This document shows positions 53,107 through 61,866 of a stretch of 64,000 bases of DNA, piece after piece (the stretch's first letter is position 1; each line of letters starts with the position of its first letter). The notes under the pieces are model-generated. The model saw nothing but the letters and a program-made list of their open reading frames with translations, was not told the DNA's origin and made no database searches. The translations under genes and the position numbers were made by a program. Source of the stretch: Halogeometricum rufum (GTDB lineage Archaea > Halobacteriota > Halobacteria > Halobacteriales > Haloferacaceae); assembly GCF_900112175.1 (NCBI RefSeq), contig NZ_FOYT01000001.1:1302001-1366000 (forward strand), in the 5' to 3' direction.

Positions 53107-54222
53107 ATGGCGACGACACCGTACGAACGCCGGACGCGCGACGCGCAGGCCGCCCTCGCCGAGGCGGACGCGGACGCGCTGGTCTGCTTCCCCAGCCGAA
53201 ACCTCTCGTACCTCTCGGGGTTCGCCGAGGAACCGGGCGAACGCCACCTGTTCCTCCTCGTCCCCGCCGCGGGCGACCCGACGTTCCTCGTCCCCGCCCT
53301 CTACGAGTCGCAGGTCCGCGCGGCGACGTGGGTGGAGGACGTGCGCACGTGGGCCGACGACGACGACCCGGTGGCGGCCACGGCGGCGGCCGTGGAATCG
53401 CTCGGACTGCCCGAGAACCCGCGCGTCCTCGTGGACGACACGATGTGGGCGACGTTCACGCAGGATCTCCGGGCGGTCCTGCCCGACGCGACGTTCGGAC
53501 TGGCCAGCGAGGTGGTCGCTCCGCTCCGAATCCGCAAGGACGACGCCGAACTCGACGCCCTCCGGCGCGCGGCCGACGCGGCGGACGAGGCGATGGCCGC
53601 CGTCCGGGCACTCGGCGCCGACGCCGTCGGACTGACCGAGTCCGAACTGGCCGCCCGCGTCGAGTCGTTCCTCGCCGACGCCGGCGGGCAGGGCGTCTCG
53701 TTCGAGACGGTGGTCGGGTCCGGTCCGAACGGCGCGATGCCGCACTACCGCCACGGCGACCGGACGATAGAACCGGGTGACCCCGTCGTCCTCGACTTCG
53801 GGACGCGCGTGGACGGCTACCCGAGCGACCAGACGCGGACCGTCGTCTTCGACGGCGACCCCTCCGAGACGGTCCGCGAGGTTCACGAGGTGGTCCGGGC
53901 GGCACAGGAGGCGGCCGTCGACGCCGTCGAACCCGGCGTGACCGCCGCGTCGGTGGACCGCGCGGCCCGCGAGGTCATCGCGGACGCGGGCTACGGCGAC
54001 GCGTTCGTCCACCGGACGGGCCACGGCGTCGGACTCGACGTCCACGAGGAACCGTACATCGTCGCCGGCAACGACCGCGAAATCGAACCGGGGATGGTGT
54101 TCAGCGTCGAACCCGGCGTCTACCTCGACGGCGAGTTCGGCGTGCGAATCGAGGACCTCGTCGTCGTCACCGCGGACGGGTGCGAGCGACTGAACGACAG
54201 CGACCGCGGGTGGGAGTGCTGA
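53107..54222 (+). CDS. M24 family metallopeptidase (Xaa-Pro peptidase type)
   Basis: 371 residues. A creatinase-like N-terminal domain (1-145) is followed by the pita-bread domain with all five metal ligands: Asp230, Asp241, His306, Glu335 and Glu349. It should remove the residue before a proline, or a related bond. CTTTAGC about 26 bases before ATG 53107 suggests a leaderless message. Confidence 0.93.
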   Translation: MATTPYERRTRDAQAALAEADADALVCFPSRNLSYLSGFAEEPGERHLFLLVPAAGDPTFLVPALYESQVRAATWVEDVRTWADDDDPVAATAAAVESLGLPENPRVLVDDTMWATFTQDLRAVLPDATFGLASEVVAPLRIRKDDAELDALRRAADAADEAMAAVRALGADAVGLTESELAARVESFLADAGGQGVSFETVVGSGPNGAMPHYRHGDRTIEPGDPVVLDFGTRVDGYPSDQTRTVVFDGDPSETVREVHEVVRAAQEAAVDAVEPGVTAASVDRAAREVIADAGYGDAFVHRTGHGVGLDVHEEPYIVAGNDREIEPGMVFSVEPGVYLDGEFGVRIEDLVVVTADGCERLNDSDRGWEC

Positions 54223-54324
54223 CGGCCGCCGTCTCGTTCTCGGGCGTCGCTGCCGCCTCGCTCCCGGGCGTCGTCGCCGTCGCGGACGCGACAGGGGTTT
54301 GACCCCCGGGCACGGAGGAGACGT

Positions 54325-54504
54325 ATGGTCACGAGAGAACAGCGGGTGGTGCTGACGGGCGTCGTCCTCTCGATACCCGCGACGTACCTCGTCTACACGC
54401 TCACCGGGTCGTTCCCGCTGGCGGGCGCGACGCTCCTCGGTCTCGGGTTCGTCATCCCGTCGGGCATCAACGGCTACCGCGACGAGGAAACGACGAGAGG
54501 ATAG
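54325..54504 (+). CDS. 59-residue small membrane protein
   Basis: ATG 54325, stop TAG 54504. Two hydrophobic helices (about 9-27 and 31-48) with a short turn and charged ends (VTREQR at the start, NGYRDEETTRG at the end) form a small hairpin. I do not recognise it. Codon use with G or C in the third position and the amphipathic ends favour a real gene. It stands between the M24 peptidase and the end of the phosphotransacetylase-family gene. Confidence 0.62.
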   Translation: MVTREQRVVLTGVVLSIPATYLVYTLTGSFPLAGATLLGLGFVIPSGINGYRDEETTRG

Positions 54505-54527
54505 GCGGTGCGACGGCGCGAGGGGGC

Positions 54528-55637
54528 CTACTCGTCGGCGGCGTCGTCGCTCGCGTCGTCGCTCGCGTCGTCGCTCTTCTCGGGACCGATCAGCGAGTCC
54601 ACGTCCGTGTGCTCGAAGAGGAGGTCACGCATCAGCGACACCGTCTTCTCGTCGCGGGTGCGGCCCGTGTGGACGACGTCTTCGGCGCGGTCCACCACCG
54701 ACAGCGTGTCGCCGTTGACGAGCATCACGGGCACGCCCTTCTCCTTGGCCTTGCCGAGGACGGCGGCGGGCGGGCGATGCCCGCCGGTGAGGATGATGGT
54801 CTTGACCCCCGGCGCTTCGAGGGCGGCCGTGATTATCTCCGAGCGGTCGCCGCCGGTGATGACGGCGGCGTTCTTCGTCCGGCGGAAGTAGCGCAGGGCG
54901 GTGTCGCCGCCCATCGCGCCGACGAGGAACCGTTCGACGTAGGCGTCCTCGTCGCCGTCGGTGACGACGTCCGCGCCGAGTTCGTCGGCGAGGTCCTCGA
55001 CGGTGACGCCCGCGAGTTGCTGTTCGCGCGGGACGACGCCGAGGACGGGCACGCCGCGCCCCTCGAGGAACGGGACGACTTCCTGTTCGAGTTCGTCGAA
55101 GACGGCGTCTGTGACGCCGTTGAACAGGACGCCCGCGAGTCGGTCGCCGAACTGTTCGGCCGCGGCGAGGACGTCGTCCACGTCGCCGGGTTTCTCGTAG
55201 CTAGAGACGAGGAGGACGCCCGCGTCCAGTCGGTCGGCGACGTCCACGTCGGTCAGGTCGACGATGCCGCCCGTGCTCCAGACGCCGCCGCCCTCGACGA
55301 ACATGAGGTCCTTGCCCTCGGCGAGTTGGCCGAAGTACTCCTCGACGATTTCGCCGAGTTCGTCGCCGTCCTCCTGCCCGCGAATCGCGCCGTCGATGAA
55401 CGTCGGCGAGTAGATGACGGGCTCCATCTGGTGCATCTCGGCGTCGAGGCCGAGAATCTCTCGGGCGAGCATCGGGTCCTCGTCGAGCGTCTTGCCGACG
55501 TTCGACTGCAGGCGCGTGCCCTTCGGCTTCATGTAGCCGACGGACTGGCCGCGTTCCTGCGCGAGTTTGCCGAGTGCGAGCGTGACTGCCGTCTTGCCGG
55601 TGCTTTCGTGGGTCGAGGTGACGAGTAACGTGTTCAT
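54528..55637 (-). CDS. BioD/DRTGG protein (phosphotransacetylase regulatory half)
   Basis: 369 residues. The N-terminal BioD-like P-loop domain has STHESTGKT (8-16) and EGGGVWSTGG; a DRTGG domain follows from about 215. These are the N-terminal domains of long bacterial phosphotransacetylases, but the catalytic C-terminal half is absent, so it is unlikely to have that activity. It begins three bases after the end of the ADP-forming acetyl-CoA synthetase gene, so it probably acts with or on that enzyme. The acidic C-terminal tail comes from a triple 12-bp repeat. Confidence 0.85.
   Translation of the reverse strand: MNTLLVTSTHESTGKTAVTLALGKLAQERGQSVGYMKPKGTRLQSNVGKTLDEDPMLAREILGLDAEMHQMEPVIYSPTFIDGAIRGQEDGDELGEIVEEYFGQLAEGKDLMFVEGGGVWSTGGIVDLTDVDVADRLDAGVLLVSSYEKPGDVDDVLAAAEQFGDRLAGVLFNGVTDAVFDELEQEVVPFLEGRGVPVLGVVPREQQLAGVTVEDLADELGADVVTDGDEDAYVERFLVGAMGGDTALRYFRRTKNAAVITGGDRSEIITAALEAPGVKTIILTGGHRPPAAVLGKAKEKGVPVMLVNGDTLSVVDRAEDVVHTGRTRDEKTVSLMRDLLFEHTDVDSLIGPEKSDDASDDASDDAADE
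54541..54576. repeat. Three exact 12-bp tandem copies within coding sequence
   Basis: GCGTCGTCGCTC is present three times head to tail. On the minus strand each copy encodes SDDA, so slippage would lengthen or shorten the acidic tail without a frameshift. Confidence 0.85.
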
Positions 55638-55640
55638 GGC

Positions 55641-57734
55641 TTACAGTTGGTCGGGGTCCACCGTCAATCGCACGTCCACCGCTTGGACGCCGTCGGGGGT
55701 GGCGACGAGGGGGTTGATGTCCAGTTCGAGGATGGCCGGGAAGTCCGTGACGAGTTGCGAGAGGCGCTGGATGGTCTCCGTGACGCCCTCGACGTCGACG
55801 GGGTCGCGGCCGCGCGCGCCGCGGAGTAGCGGCGCGGAGTCTATCTCTTCGGTCATCTCGTGGGCTTCGGACTCGGCGACGGGCGCGACGCGGAACGTCG
55901 TGTCTTCGAGCACCTCCACGAAGATGCCGCCGAGGCCGAACATGAGGAGGGGCCCGAACTGCGGGTCCCGGTTCATGCCGACGATGGTCTCGACGCCGGC
56001 GTCGAGGTCCACCATCTCCTGCACCTGCACGCCGATGATGTTGGCGTCGGGCTGGTAGTTCCGCGCGCGCGTCACGAGGTCCTCGTAGGCGTCGTACACC
56101 TCCTCGTTCGGCACGCCAACCTTGACGCCCCCGATGTCGGACTTGTGCAGGATGTCGGGGCTGACTATCTTCATCACGACGTCGCCCTCGATGCGTTCTG
56201 CGACTTCCAGCGCGTCCGCCGGCGCGTCCACGATGTCGCCGTCGGGGGTGGAGATGCCGTAGGCGTCCAGCAGGTCCATCGCCTCCACGCCGAGGCGGTT
56301 GTCGCCGCGGCCCTCCACGGCGGAGAGAATCTCGCGGGCGCGTTCTTCGTCCACGTCGAACGTCGTCGGCGCGTCGTACTCGCGTTCGGATATCTCCTTG
56401 AACCGCGAGAGCGCGTCGAGTCCGTCCACCGCGCGGGCGGGGTCGAAGTAGTTCGGGATGCCGGCGTCCGAGAGCGCTTCGGCCGCCGGTTCGACGCGTT
56501 CGCCGCCCATGAAGCAGGCCGCGACCGGCTTGTCGTACTCCTCCTGCAGTTCGACGGTGTCGGCCGCCAGTTGCTCGTAGTCGAGGACGGCCGTCGGCGC
56601 CGAGAGGACGACGGCGCAACCGACGTTGTCGTCGCCGAGGGCGAGGTCCAACGCCTCGCGGAACCGGTCGTTGTCGGCGTCGCCGACGATGTCGACGGGG
56701 TTGTAGATGTTGCCCTCGGCCGGGAGTTTCTCGGAGAACGCGTCGAGCGTCTCGTCGGTGAACGTCGCCATCGAGAGCCGCGAGGAGCCGACGGCGTCGG
56801 TGGTCATCACGCCCGGACCGCCCGCGTTCGTGATGACCGCCACGTCGTCGGTGTCGGGGAGCGGTTGGCTCTCCAGCACGCGCGCGGCGTCGAACAGCGA
56901 CTGGACGGAGTCCGCGCGGATGACGCCCGCCTGTTCGAGGCCGGCCTCGTACGCCTCGTCCGACCCGGCGATGGTGCCGGTGTGACTGGAGGCGGCCTGC
57001 GCGCCGGCGTCGGTGCGGCCCGACTTGACGAGGACGATAGGGGTGTCCTGCGTCACCTCGCGGGCCGTGTCGATGAACGTGCGGCCCTCGGAGATGCCTT
57101 CGAGGTAGCCGATGATGACCTCCGTGTCGTCGTCTTCGCCCCACGTCTCGACGAAGTCAGACTCGTCGAGGACGGCCTTGTTCCCGAGCGAGACCACGTC
57201 TTTGAAGCCGATTCCCTGGTCGTTCGCCCAGTCCAGCACCGCGGTGATGAACGCCCCGGACTGGCTCATGAACGACATGTTGCCCGAACGGGCGTTGTCG
57301 GGGCCGAACGTGGCGTTCAGTCCCGTCGGCGTCGACATGATGCCGAGGCTGTTGGGCCCGACGAGGTTGATGTCGTACGACTCCGCAACCTCGACGAGTT
57401 CCTGTTCGCGCGACGCGCCTTCGCTTCCGGTCTCGCCGAACCCGGCGGTGATGACGACGACGTTGCGGATGCCCGCCTCGCCGGCCTCGCGAACCGCGTC
57501 CACCGCGATGTGCGGGGGGACGACGATTATCGCGAGGTCGGCGTCGGACTCGCCGACGCCCGCCACCGCCGGCACGCCGAACACCTCGTCGTAGTTCGGG
57601 TTTACGGGGACCACCTCCCCGTCGAAGTCCTCGACGAGGTTCTCCATGATGGCGCGACCGACTGAACCTTCGCGCTCTGTCGCCCCGACGACGGCCACGC
57701 GTCGCGGGACGAACAACTCGGATAACTCTCCCAT
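55641..57734 (-). CDS. acd: ADP-forming acetyl-CoA synthetase, fused alpha-beta
   Basis: 697 residues. The alpha part (1-450) has a CoA-binding Rossmann start and His251 in SSHTGTIAG, the residue phosphorylated in the family; the beta part (about 460-697) is an ATP-grasp domain. The enzyme turns acetyl-CoA (or other acyl-CoA), ADP and phosphate into acid, CoA and ATP, the archaeal acetate-forming energy step. ATG 57734 has a GTTTTAAG box about 30 bases upstream. Confidence 0.95.
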   Translation of the reverse strand: MGELSELFVPRRVAVVGATEREGSVGRAIMENLVEDFDGEVVPVNPNYDEVFGVPAVAGVGESDADLAIIVVPPHIAVDAVREAGEAGIRNVVVITAGFGETGSEGASREQELVEVAESYDINLVGPNSLGIMSTPTGLNATFGPDNARSGNMSFMSQSGAFITAVLDWANDQGIGFKDVVSLGNKAVLDESDFVETWGEDDDTEVIIGYLEGISEGRTFIDTAREVTQDTPIVLVKSGRTDAGAQAASSHTGTIAGSDEAYEAGLEQAGVIRADSVQSLFDAARVLESQPLPDTDDVAVITNAGGPGVMTTDAVGSSRLSMATFTDETLDAFSEKLPAEGNIYNPVDIVGDADNDRFREALDLALGDDNVGCAVVLSAPTAVLDYEQLAADTVELQEEYDKPVAACFMGGERVEPAAEALSDAGIPNYFDPARAVDGLDALSRFKEISEREYDAPTTFDVDEERAREILSAVEGRGDNRLGVEAMDLLDAYGISTPDGDIVDAPADALEVAERIEGDVVMKIVSPDILHKSDIGGVKVGVPNEEVYDAYEDLVTRARNYQPDANIIGVQVQEMVDLDAGVETIVGMNRDPQFGPLLMFGLGGIFVEVLEDTTFRVAPVAESEAHEMTEEIDSAPLLRGARGRDPVDVEGVTETIQRLSQLVTDFPAILELDINPLVATPDGVQAVDVRLTVDPDQL

Positions 57735-57759
57735 CAACGTGGGAGTACTCCCCCGCACC

Positions 57760-57768
57760 GCTTAAAAC
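57760..57768 (-). promoter_or_regulatory. TATA-like element of acd
   Basis: The minus strand reads GGTTTTAAG, about 30 bases before ATG 57734. It probably drives acd and the BioD/DRTGG gene together. Confidence 0.5.
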
Positions 57769-57875
57769 CGGGTACGTACGGTCTCACGTGGGTCGTGCGG
57801 CCGTATCTCGCTCACGATTGTTGGTCACAGACGGGGCGGTGGCGGCGACAGGTTCGCCCCGACGACCGACGCCGC

Positions 57876-58178
57876 TCAGATGGCGTCGTCCGGGTCGTAC
57901 CGCTCCCGCGTCCGGTCGGCCGCCTCCGCGTACTGCGCTCTCTGGTCCGGGTCGTCCACGTCGCCGAGGCTGCTCGCCTCGACGTCGAGGGCGGCCGTCG
58001 TCTCCCGCACGTCGTCGAAACTGGTCAGCGACCGCTCCTTGCGCAGGTAGCGCGACCCGTCCGGCGTCGCGTAGACGAGGATGATGATGTTCTGTTCGTC
58101 GTCGGAGTACGTCCGTTCGACCAGCCAGACGCGCGTCGTGGCCGCGCCGTCGGCCGGTGCGTCGGTGTCCGTGTCCAT
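57876..58178 (-). CDS. Small haloarchaeal protein, family not recognised
   Basis: 100 residues, acidic. A central beta hairpin (RVWLVERTYSDDEQNIIILVYATPDG) and an acidic helix at the end; no membrane segment and no cysteine. An AGCTATCC box lies about 27 bases before ATG 58178, supporting a real leaderless gene. It follows the transporter at 58220-59434 on the same strand, 41 bases away. I have no function to offer. Confidence 0.7.
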   Translation of the reverse strand: MDTDTDAPADGAATTRVWLVERTYSDDEQNIIILVYATPDGSRYLRKERSLTSFDDVRETTAALDVEASSLGDVDDPDQRAQYAEAADRTRERYDPDDAI

Positions 58179-58219
58179 ACTGTGACGTTCGCGGACGAGG
58201 GGGATAGCTGTTGGCCGGT

Positions 58220-59434
58220 TCAGAGGACGCCGAACCCGAACTGTGGCAGACCGAAGACGGCCGTCCAGACGTAGTGGAGGGCGACGCCGACGACGAGGGC
58301 GGGAATCGTCGTGTAGATGCTGGCGACGACGGCCGCCGTCTTGTCGATGGCGATGAGGGGGAACAGGGCGTCGCCGTCCTGACTGATGGCGTTCGCCACG
58401 AGCGCGGAGAACGGAATCGCGCCCCCGGCGTAGGCGGTGGCGAGGACGATCTGCGGCCCGCACCCGGGGACGAGTCCGACGAGGGCGCCCGCGACGGGCG
58501 CGAGGACGCCGGCGGCCGCCGCGGCCGCGGCGACGTCGAACCCGGTGAAGGCGATGCCGTACTCGTAGAGCAGGTACGCCGCGACGACCCAGACGGTGAC
58601 GAACGACGTCTCCATCGCGGCGTGCGTCAGCGTCTCGGAGACGCTCCCGAACGTGTCGCGCGCGCGGCCCACGTCGCCGTGGCCGACGTACTTGCGGCCG
58701 ACGAAGTAGAGGTACGCCGAGAGCGTCGTCCCGAGGAGGCCGGCGACGGTGAACGCGCCCGCGAACGTCGGGCCGGCGACCATCGGCACCTCCGGTGCCC
58801 CGCGCAGGAGGTAGAGGACGCCCGCGCCCAGGCCGACGGCGGCGGCGACCCACCACGCGGCGAGGGCGGCGCGCGTGACCGTCCGCATCAGTTCGGAGTC
58901 GCGGACCGGCCCGTCGCGGGCGTCGCATCCGGCGGCCTCGTCGTAGTGGTGGACCTGATTCCCGGCCAACGGCGCTGCGACGCCGCCGTCGGTGAGGGCC
59001 GGATGGAGGCGCTTGACCGCGCTGTCGACGCGCGAGACGCCGAGGCCGAACGTGTCGATGGCGTAGCCGAACAGGACGGCCGCGACGAACGCGATTCCGT
59101 ACGCGTACAGCGCCGCCTCGGGAGCGAGAACGAGGATGACGAACGCGGCGTCGCCGGCGGTGGCGACGAGCGTCGCCACGACGGTGCCGAAGGAGACGGA
59201 CCCGCGGACGTACAGCGGCATCACGACGATGGCGCCGCCGCATCCCGGCGTGAGCCCCAAGACGGCACCGACGAGTGGGCCGGCGCGCCGGTTCTCCTCC
59301 AGTCGCCGCACGAGTCGGCCGTCCGTCCGGTACTGGAGGTAACTGAAGGCGAGGACGGTCACGGCGACGAACGCGCTCACCTGCACGAACCCGTCGCGAA
59401 CCGACCCGAGGAAGATATCGAAGAGTTCAGTCAT
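58220..59434 (-). CDS. Putative manganese/arsenic-type transporter (ArsP_2-like)
   Basis: 404 residues, about 10 membrane helices in two halves. Each half has the conserved turn PGCG: LGLTPGCGGAIVVMPL (about 58-73) and VGLVPGCGPQIVLA. This duplicated pattern marks the family first called arsenic efflux and now annotated as putative manganese transporter. A histidine-rich loop VHHYDEAAGCD joins the halves. The promoter holds a DtxR-like palindrome, which favours a metal such as Mn or Fe over arsenic. Confidence 0.85.
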   Translation of the reverse strand: MTELFDIFLGSVRDGFVQVSAFVAVTVLAFSYLQYRTDGRLVRRLEENRRAGPLVGAVLGLTPGCGGAIVVMPLYVRGSVSFGTVVATLVATAGDAAFVILVLAPEAALYAYGIAFVAAVLFGYAIDTFGLGVSRVDSAVKRLHPALTDGGVAAPLAGNQVHHYDEAAGCDARDGPVRDSELMRTVTRAALAAWWVAAAVGLGAGVLYLLRGAPEVPMVAGPTFAGAFTVAGLLGTTLSAYLYFVGRKYVGHGDVGRARDTFGSVSETLTHAAMETSFVTVWVVAAYLLYEYGIAFTGFDVAAAAAAAGVLAPVAGALVGLVPGCGPQIVLATAYAGGAIPFSALVANAISQDGDALFPLIAIDKTAAVVASIYTTIPALVVGVALHYVWTAVFGLPQFGFGVL

Positions 59435-59489
59435 CGTTCGCTCCGCGCGGACGACGGTCTCTCGCCGCCACCGCGGTTATGTGGTACAT

Positions 59490-59515
59490 CTAAATAATAT
59501 ATTAGGCGCGTCTAA
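59490..59515 (-). promoter_or_regulatory. DtxR/MntR-like operator overlapping the transporter TATA box
   Basis: TTAGGCGCGTCTAA (59502-59515) is a 14-bp palindrome with one mismatch. A further CTAA at 59490-59493 pairs with the TTAG at 59502, so the half-sites repeat across the AT-rich TATA region (TAAATAATATATTA). TTAG...CTAA half-sites are typical of DtxR-family metal repressors. The minus strand also has an oligo-T run here (CTTTATTTTTAG), which may end the upstream YbaK message. Confidence 0.5.
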
Positions 59516-59542
59516 AAATAAAGGTATGCTAATCGAATTGCG

Positions 59543-60064
59543 TCACTCGGAGACAGTAATCGTCTCCGCGTCGGCCAACCGGCGGAGTTCCGCGGGCGAG
59601 ACGGGGAACACCGCCTCCGGCGTCCCCGCGGCGGCCCAGACGGTGTCGTACCGCGAGAGCGACTCGTCGAACAGGACGGGGACGGCCGTCTCGTGACAGA
59701 ACGGGGGAACGCCGCCGATGGACCACCCGAGGCGGGCGCGAACGTCGTCAGGGTCGGCCATCGAGACGTCCGCCGGGGCGACGCCGAGGTGCGCGGCGAG
59801 TCTCGACTCGTCCACGCGGTTGGCACCGCTGGTGACGACGACGACGAGCGATTCGGCGGCGTCGCGAGGCGGCGTCCCGTCGCCCTCCGAACCGGGTTCG
59901 GAGACCTCGAAGACGAGACTGCTGGCTATCTGTCCGACGTCGCACCCGACGGCCGCCGCGGCGTCCTCGGCCGTCTTCGTCCCCTCGGGGAACTCCTCAA
60001 CGGTCACCTCGAAGTCGTACCGGTCCCGCGCGGCCGCGGCGAACTCGCTGGCTCTCCGATGCAT
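59543..60064 (-). CDS. YbaK/EbsC-type aminoacyl-tRNA deacylase
   Basis: 173 residues. TAEDAAAAVGCDVGQIASSLVF, the LVVVVTSGANRVD strand and the GGVPPFCHE loop are family features; related proteins hydrolyse mischarged Cys-tRNA(Pro) or Ala-tRNA(Pro). ATG 60064 is preferred to GTG 60079, because GAGTTTTTAG (60089-60098) lies about 29 bases before it and too close to the GTG. Confidence 0.9.
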   Translation of the reverse strand: MHRRASEFAAAARDRYDFEVTVEEFPEGTKTAEDAAAAVGCDVGQIASSLVFEVSEPGSEGDGTPPRDAAESLVVVVTSGANRVDESRLAAHLGVAPADVSMADPDDVRARLGWSIGGVPPFCHETAVPVLFDESLSRYDTVWAAAGTPEAVFPVSPAELRRLADAETITVSE

Positions 60065-60099
60065 GCTGTCGAACCGCACGCGGCCGGGGGGCTAAAAAC

Positions 60100-60417
60100 T
60101 CACTCCGTCGCGTCGGACCCCGGTGCGCCGGCGTCGTCGATGCGCGCCTCGTACTTGGCTATCGACTCCTCCAATGCCGCCCCCGCGTCCACGTCGAGTT
60201 CGTCGGCGAGGGCGTACAGGCAGAACAGGGCGTCGCCGAGTTCGTCGCGGTTCACCTGCAGGTCGTCGGGACGCGCGCCGTACTCGCTGGACTTCGTGGC
60301 GTCCGCGGCGAGTTCGCCGACTTCGGCGGCGAGGTCGAGGAGGCGGTAGGCGGGCGGGGCGTGCAACTCGTGCGCGTCCAGAAACGCGGCCACGCGATGT
60401 TGTCTGTCGTCTGTCAC
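60100..60417 (-). CDS. MazG-like nucleotide pyrophosphohydrolase
   Basis: 105 residues from a GTG start. AAEVGELAAD (29-38) and ELGDALFCLYALADELDVD (58-76) supply the E-x2-E and E-x2-D magnesium ligands of the MazG fold. It should cleave nucleoside triphosphates, perhaps damaged ones. A GTTAAG box lies about 28 bases before the GTG. The YbaK gene follows on the same strand but with its own promoter. Confidence 0.88.
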   Translation of the reverse strand: MTDDRQHRVAAFLDAHELHAPPAYRLLDLAAEVGELAADATKSSEYGARPDDLQVNRDELGDALFCLYALADELDVDAGAALEESIAKYEARIDDAGAPGSDATE

Positions 60418-60579
60418 AGTTTCGCTGCCCGAGCGAGCGTCTTAACTGTTCAGACTCGACGCCGCCGGCGAGGACTGCCCCGTCGCCCGCGCGCCGCCGG
60501 CGACGAATCCGCGGTTTAGGTCCGCCGAAAGCATCAGAAATCTGGAATGTTTATCTCCGTCCGGCACGTACGTTCGAGC

Positions 60580-61422
60580 ATGGCCCTCGGCAACTTCGTC
60601 TTCGTCTTCGTCGCCGGCTTCGTCACCGCGTTGGCGACCGGTCTCGGCGCGATACCGTTCTTCTTCGTCGACGACGTGAGCGACCGCTGGAACGTCGCGC
60701 TGTGGGGTCTCGCGTCGGGCATCATGCTGTCGGCGTCCGTCTTCGGACTCGTGCTGGAGGCACTCGGCGAGTACGTCTCCGTGTCGCTGAACGGCGTCTC
60801 GGCGTCGCCGGTTCCGACGCGGACGTACGCCCTCCTCGCCGTCGGCCTCCTCGCGGGCGTCGCCCTCGTCGTCGTCGCCCACCGGGTCATCGACGGCGCG
60901 GAGGTGAACCCGCGGCGGTACGAGGAGGCCGACTTCCGCAAACTGCTCCTCATCCTCGGCGTCCTCACCGTCCACAGTTTCCCCGAGGGCGTCGCCGTCG
61001 GCGTCTCGTTCGCGGACCTCGGACTGGAGGGTGGTCTGCAACTGTTCGGCGTCGCCGTCCCCCTGTTGGCCGTCTTCATGACCGTCGCCATCTCCATCCA
61101 CAACGTCCCCGAGGGCGTCGCCATCTCCATCCCCCTGCGGGCGATGGGCGTGCCGAACTGGAAACTCGTCTGGTGGGCGGTGTTCTCCAGTCTCCCGCAA
61201 CCCATCGGGGCGGTCATCGCCTTCTACTTCGTCCGACTGGCGCGGGAGTTCCTGCCCGTCGGCTTCGGCTTCGCCGCGGGCGCGATGATATACCTCGTCC
61301 TCACCGAGTTCATCCCCGAGGCACTCGAACTGGGCGAGGGCCTCCCGCGCGGCGGCCGGCGCGAACTCGTCGCCGGCATCACGGGCGGCGTCCTCGTGAT
61401 GATACCGCTCGCGTTCCTCTGA
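60580..61422 (+). CDS. ZIP family metal transporter
   Basis: 280 residues, eight membrane helices. HSFPEGVAVG and HNVPEGVAIS hold the paired metal-binding residues of the ZIP transport site, in helices 4 and 5. The usual long histidine-rich loop is replaced by a short acidic one. The metal could be zinc, iron or manganese. ATG 60580 follows a GTTTATC box by about 27 bases. It lies in a neighbourhood with another metal transporter but not in its operon. Confidence 0.93.
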   Translation: MALGNFVFVFVAGFVTALATGLGAIPFFFVDDVSDRWNVALWGLASGIMLSASVFGLVLEALGEYVSVSLNGVSASPVPTRTYALLAVGLLAGVALVVVAHRVIDGAEVNPRRYEEADFRKLLLILGVLTVHSFPEGVAVGVSFADLGLEGGLQLFGVAVPLLAVFMTVAISIHNVPEGVAISIPLRAMGVPNWKLVWWAVFSSLPQPIGAVIAFYFVRLAREFLPVGFGFAAGAMIYLVLTEFIPEALELGEGLPRGGRRELVAGITGGVLVMIPLAFL

Positions 61423-61427
61423 CCGGC

Positions 61428-61469
61428 GAGAGAAGAGGAGAGACGGAGGAGAAGAGAAGAGAACGAAAC
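61428..61469 (+). repeat. Homopurine tract between convergent genes
   Basis: About 40 bases of A and G with only two or three pyrimidines, ending the ZIP gene region. Read on the other strand it is a pyrimidine run that could help end the message of the gene at 61489-61773. No coding potential. Confidence 0.5.
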
Positions 61470-61488
61470 GGCCGCTCGGATTCGTCGC

Positions 61489-61773
61489 TCAGTGACTGTG
61501 GCCCATCGCTTCGGCCATCGAGATACCGAAGCGCTCCTCGAATATCTCCTCCATCTTCTCGTTGAGTTCCGCCAGGTCGCCCGGCGTCTCGCCGTCGCTG
61601 TGGTGGGTGGCGACGTGCGCTTGCTGTGCGAACGACTGCACCACCAGGTCGGCGACGACGGCCGTCGGATCCTCGCCCTGTTCGGTGAAGACGTCGACGA
61701 GGCCCTCGGGCAGTTCCACGTCTTCGGTGTCGCCGTCGGGTCCCGCTATCGTATAGGTCTCGGTTTCGACCAT
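61489..61773 (-). CDS. Small haloarchaeal protein (DUF7545-like)
   Basis: 94 residues. TYTIAGPDGDTEDVELPEGLVDVFTEQGEDP and VVADLVVQSFAQQAHVATHH resemble a haloarchaeal family I remember as DUF7545 (not checked). The C-terminus MAEAMGHSH has two His but no clear metal site. A CTTAAGC box lies about 25 bases before ATG 61773. Function unknown. Confidence 0.75.
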   Translation of the reverse strand: MVETETYTIAGPDGDTEDVELPEGLVDVFTEQGEDPTAVVADLVVQSFAQQAHVATHHSDGETPGDLAELNEKMEEIFEERFGISMAEAMGHSH

Positions 61774-61866
61774 GTCCCCTCTGGGTCCTCTCGGCTTAAG
61801 GGTCTGTGGGAATCTGACTGTCGGCCGACGGAACCGAAATACGGTGAAAAGCGGCGTCTTCGGTCG

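Noticed and set aside
55201-57665. Long frames opposite or beside acd on both strands
   Set aside because: They are arginine- or valine-rich shadows of the fused synthetase and the BioD/DRTGG gene.
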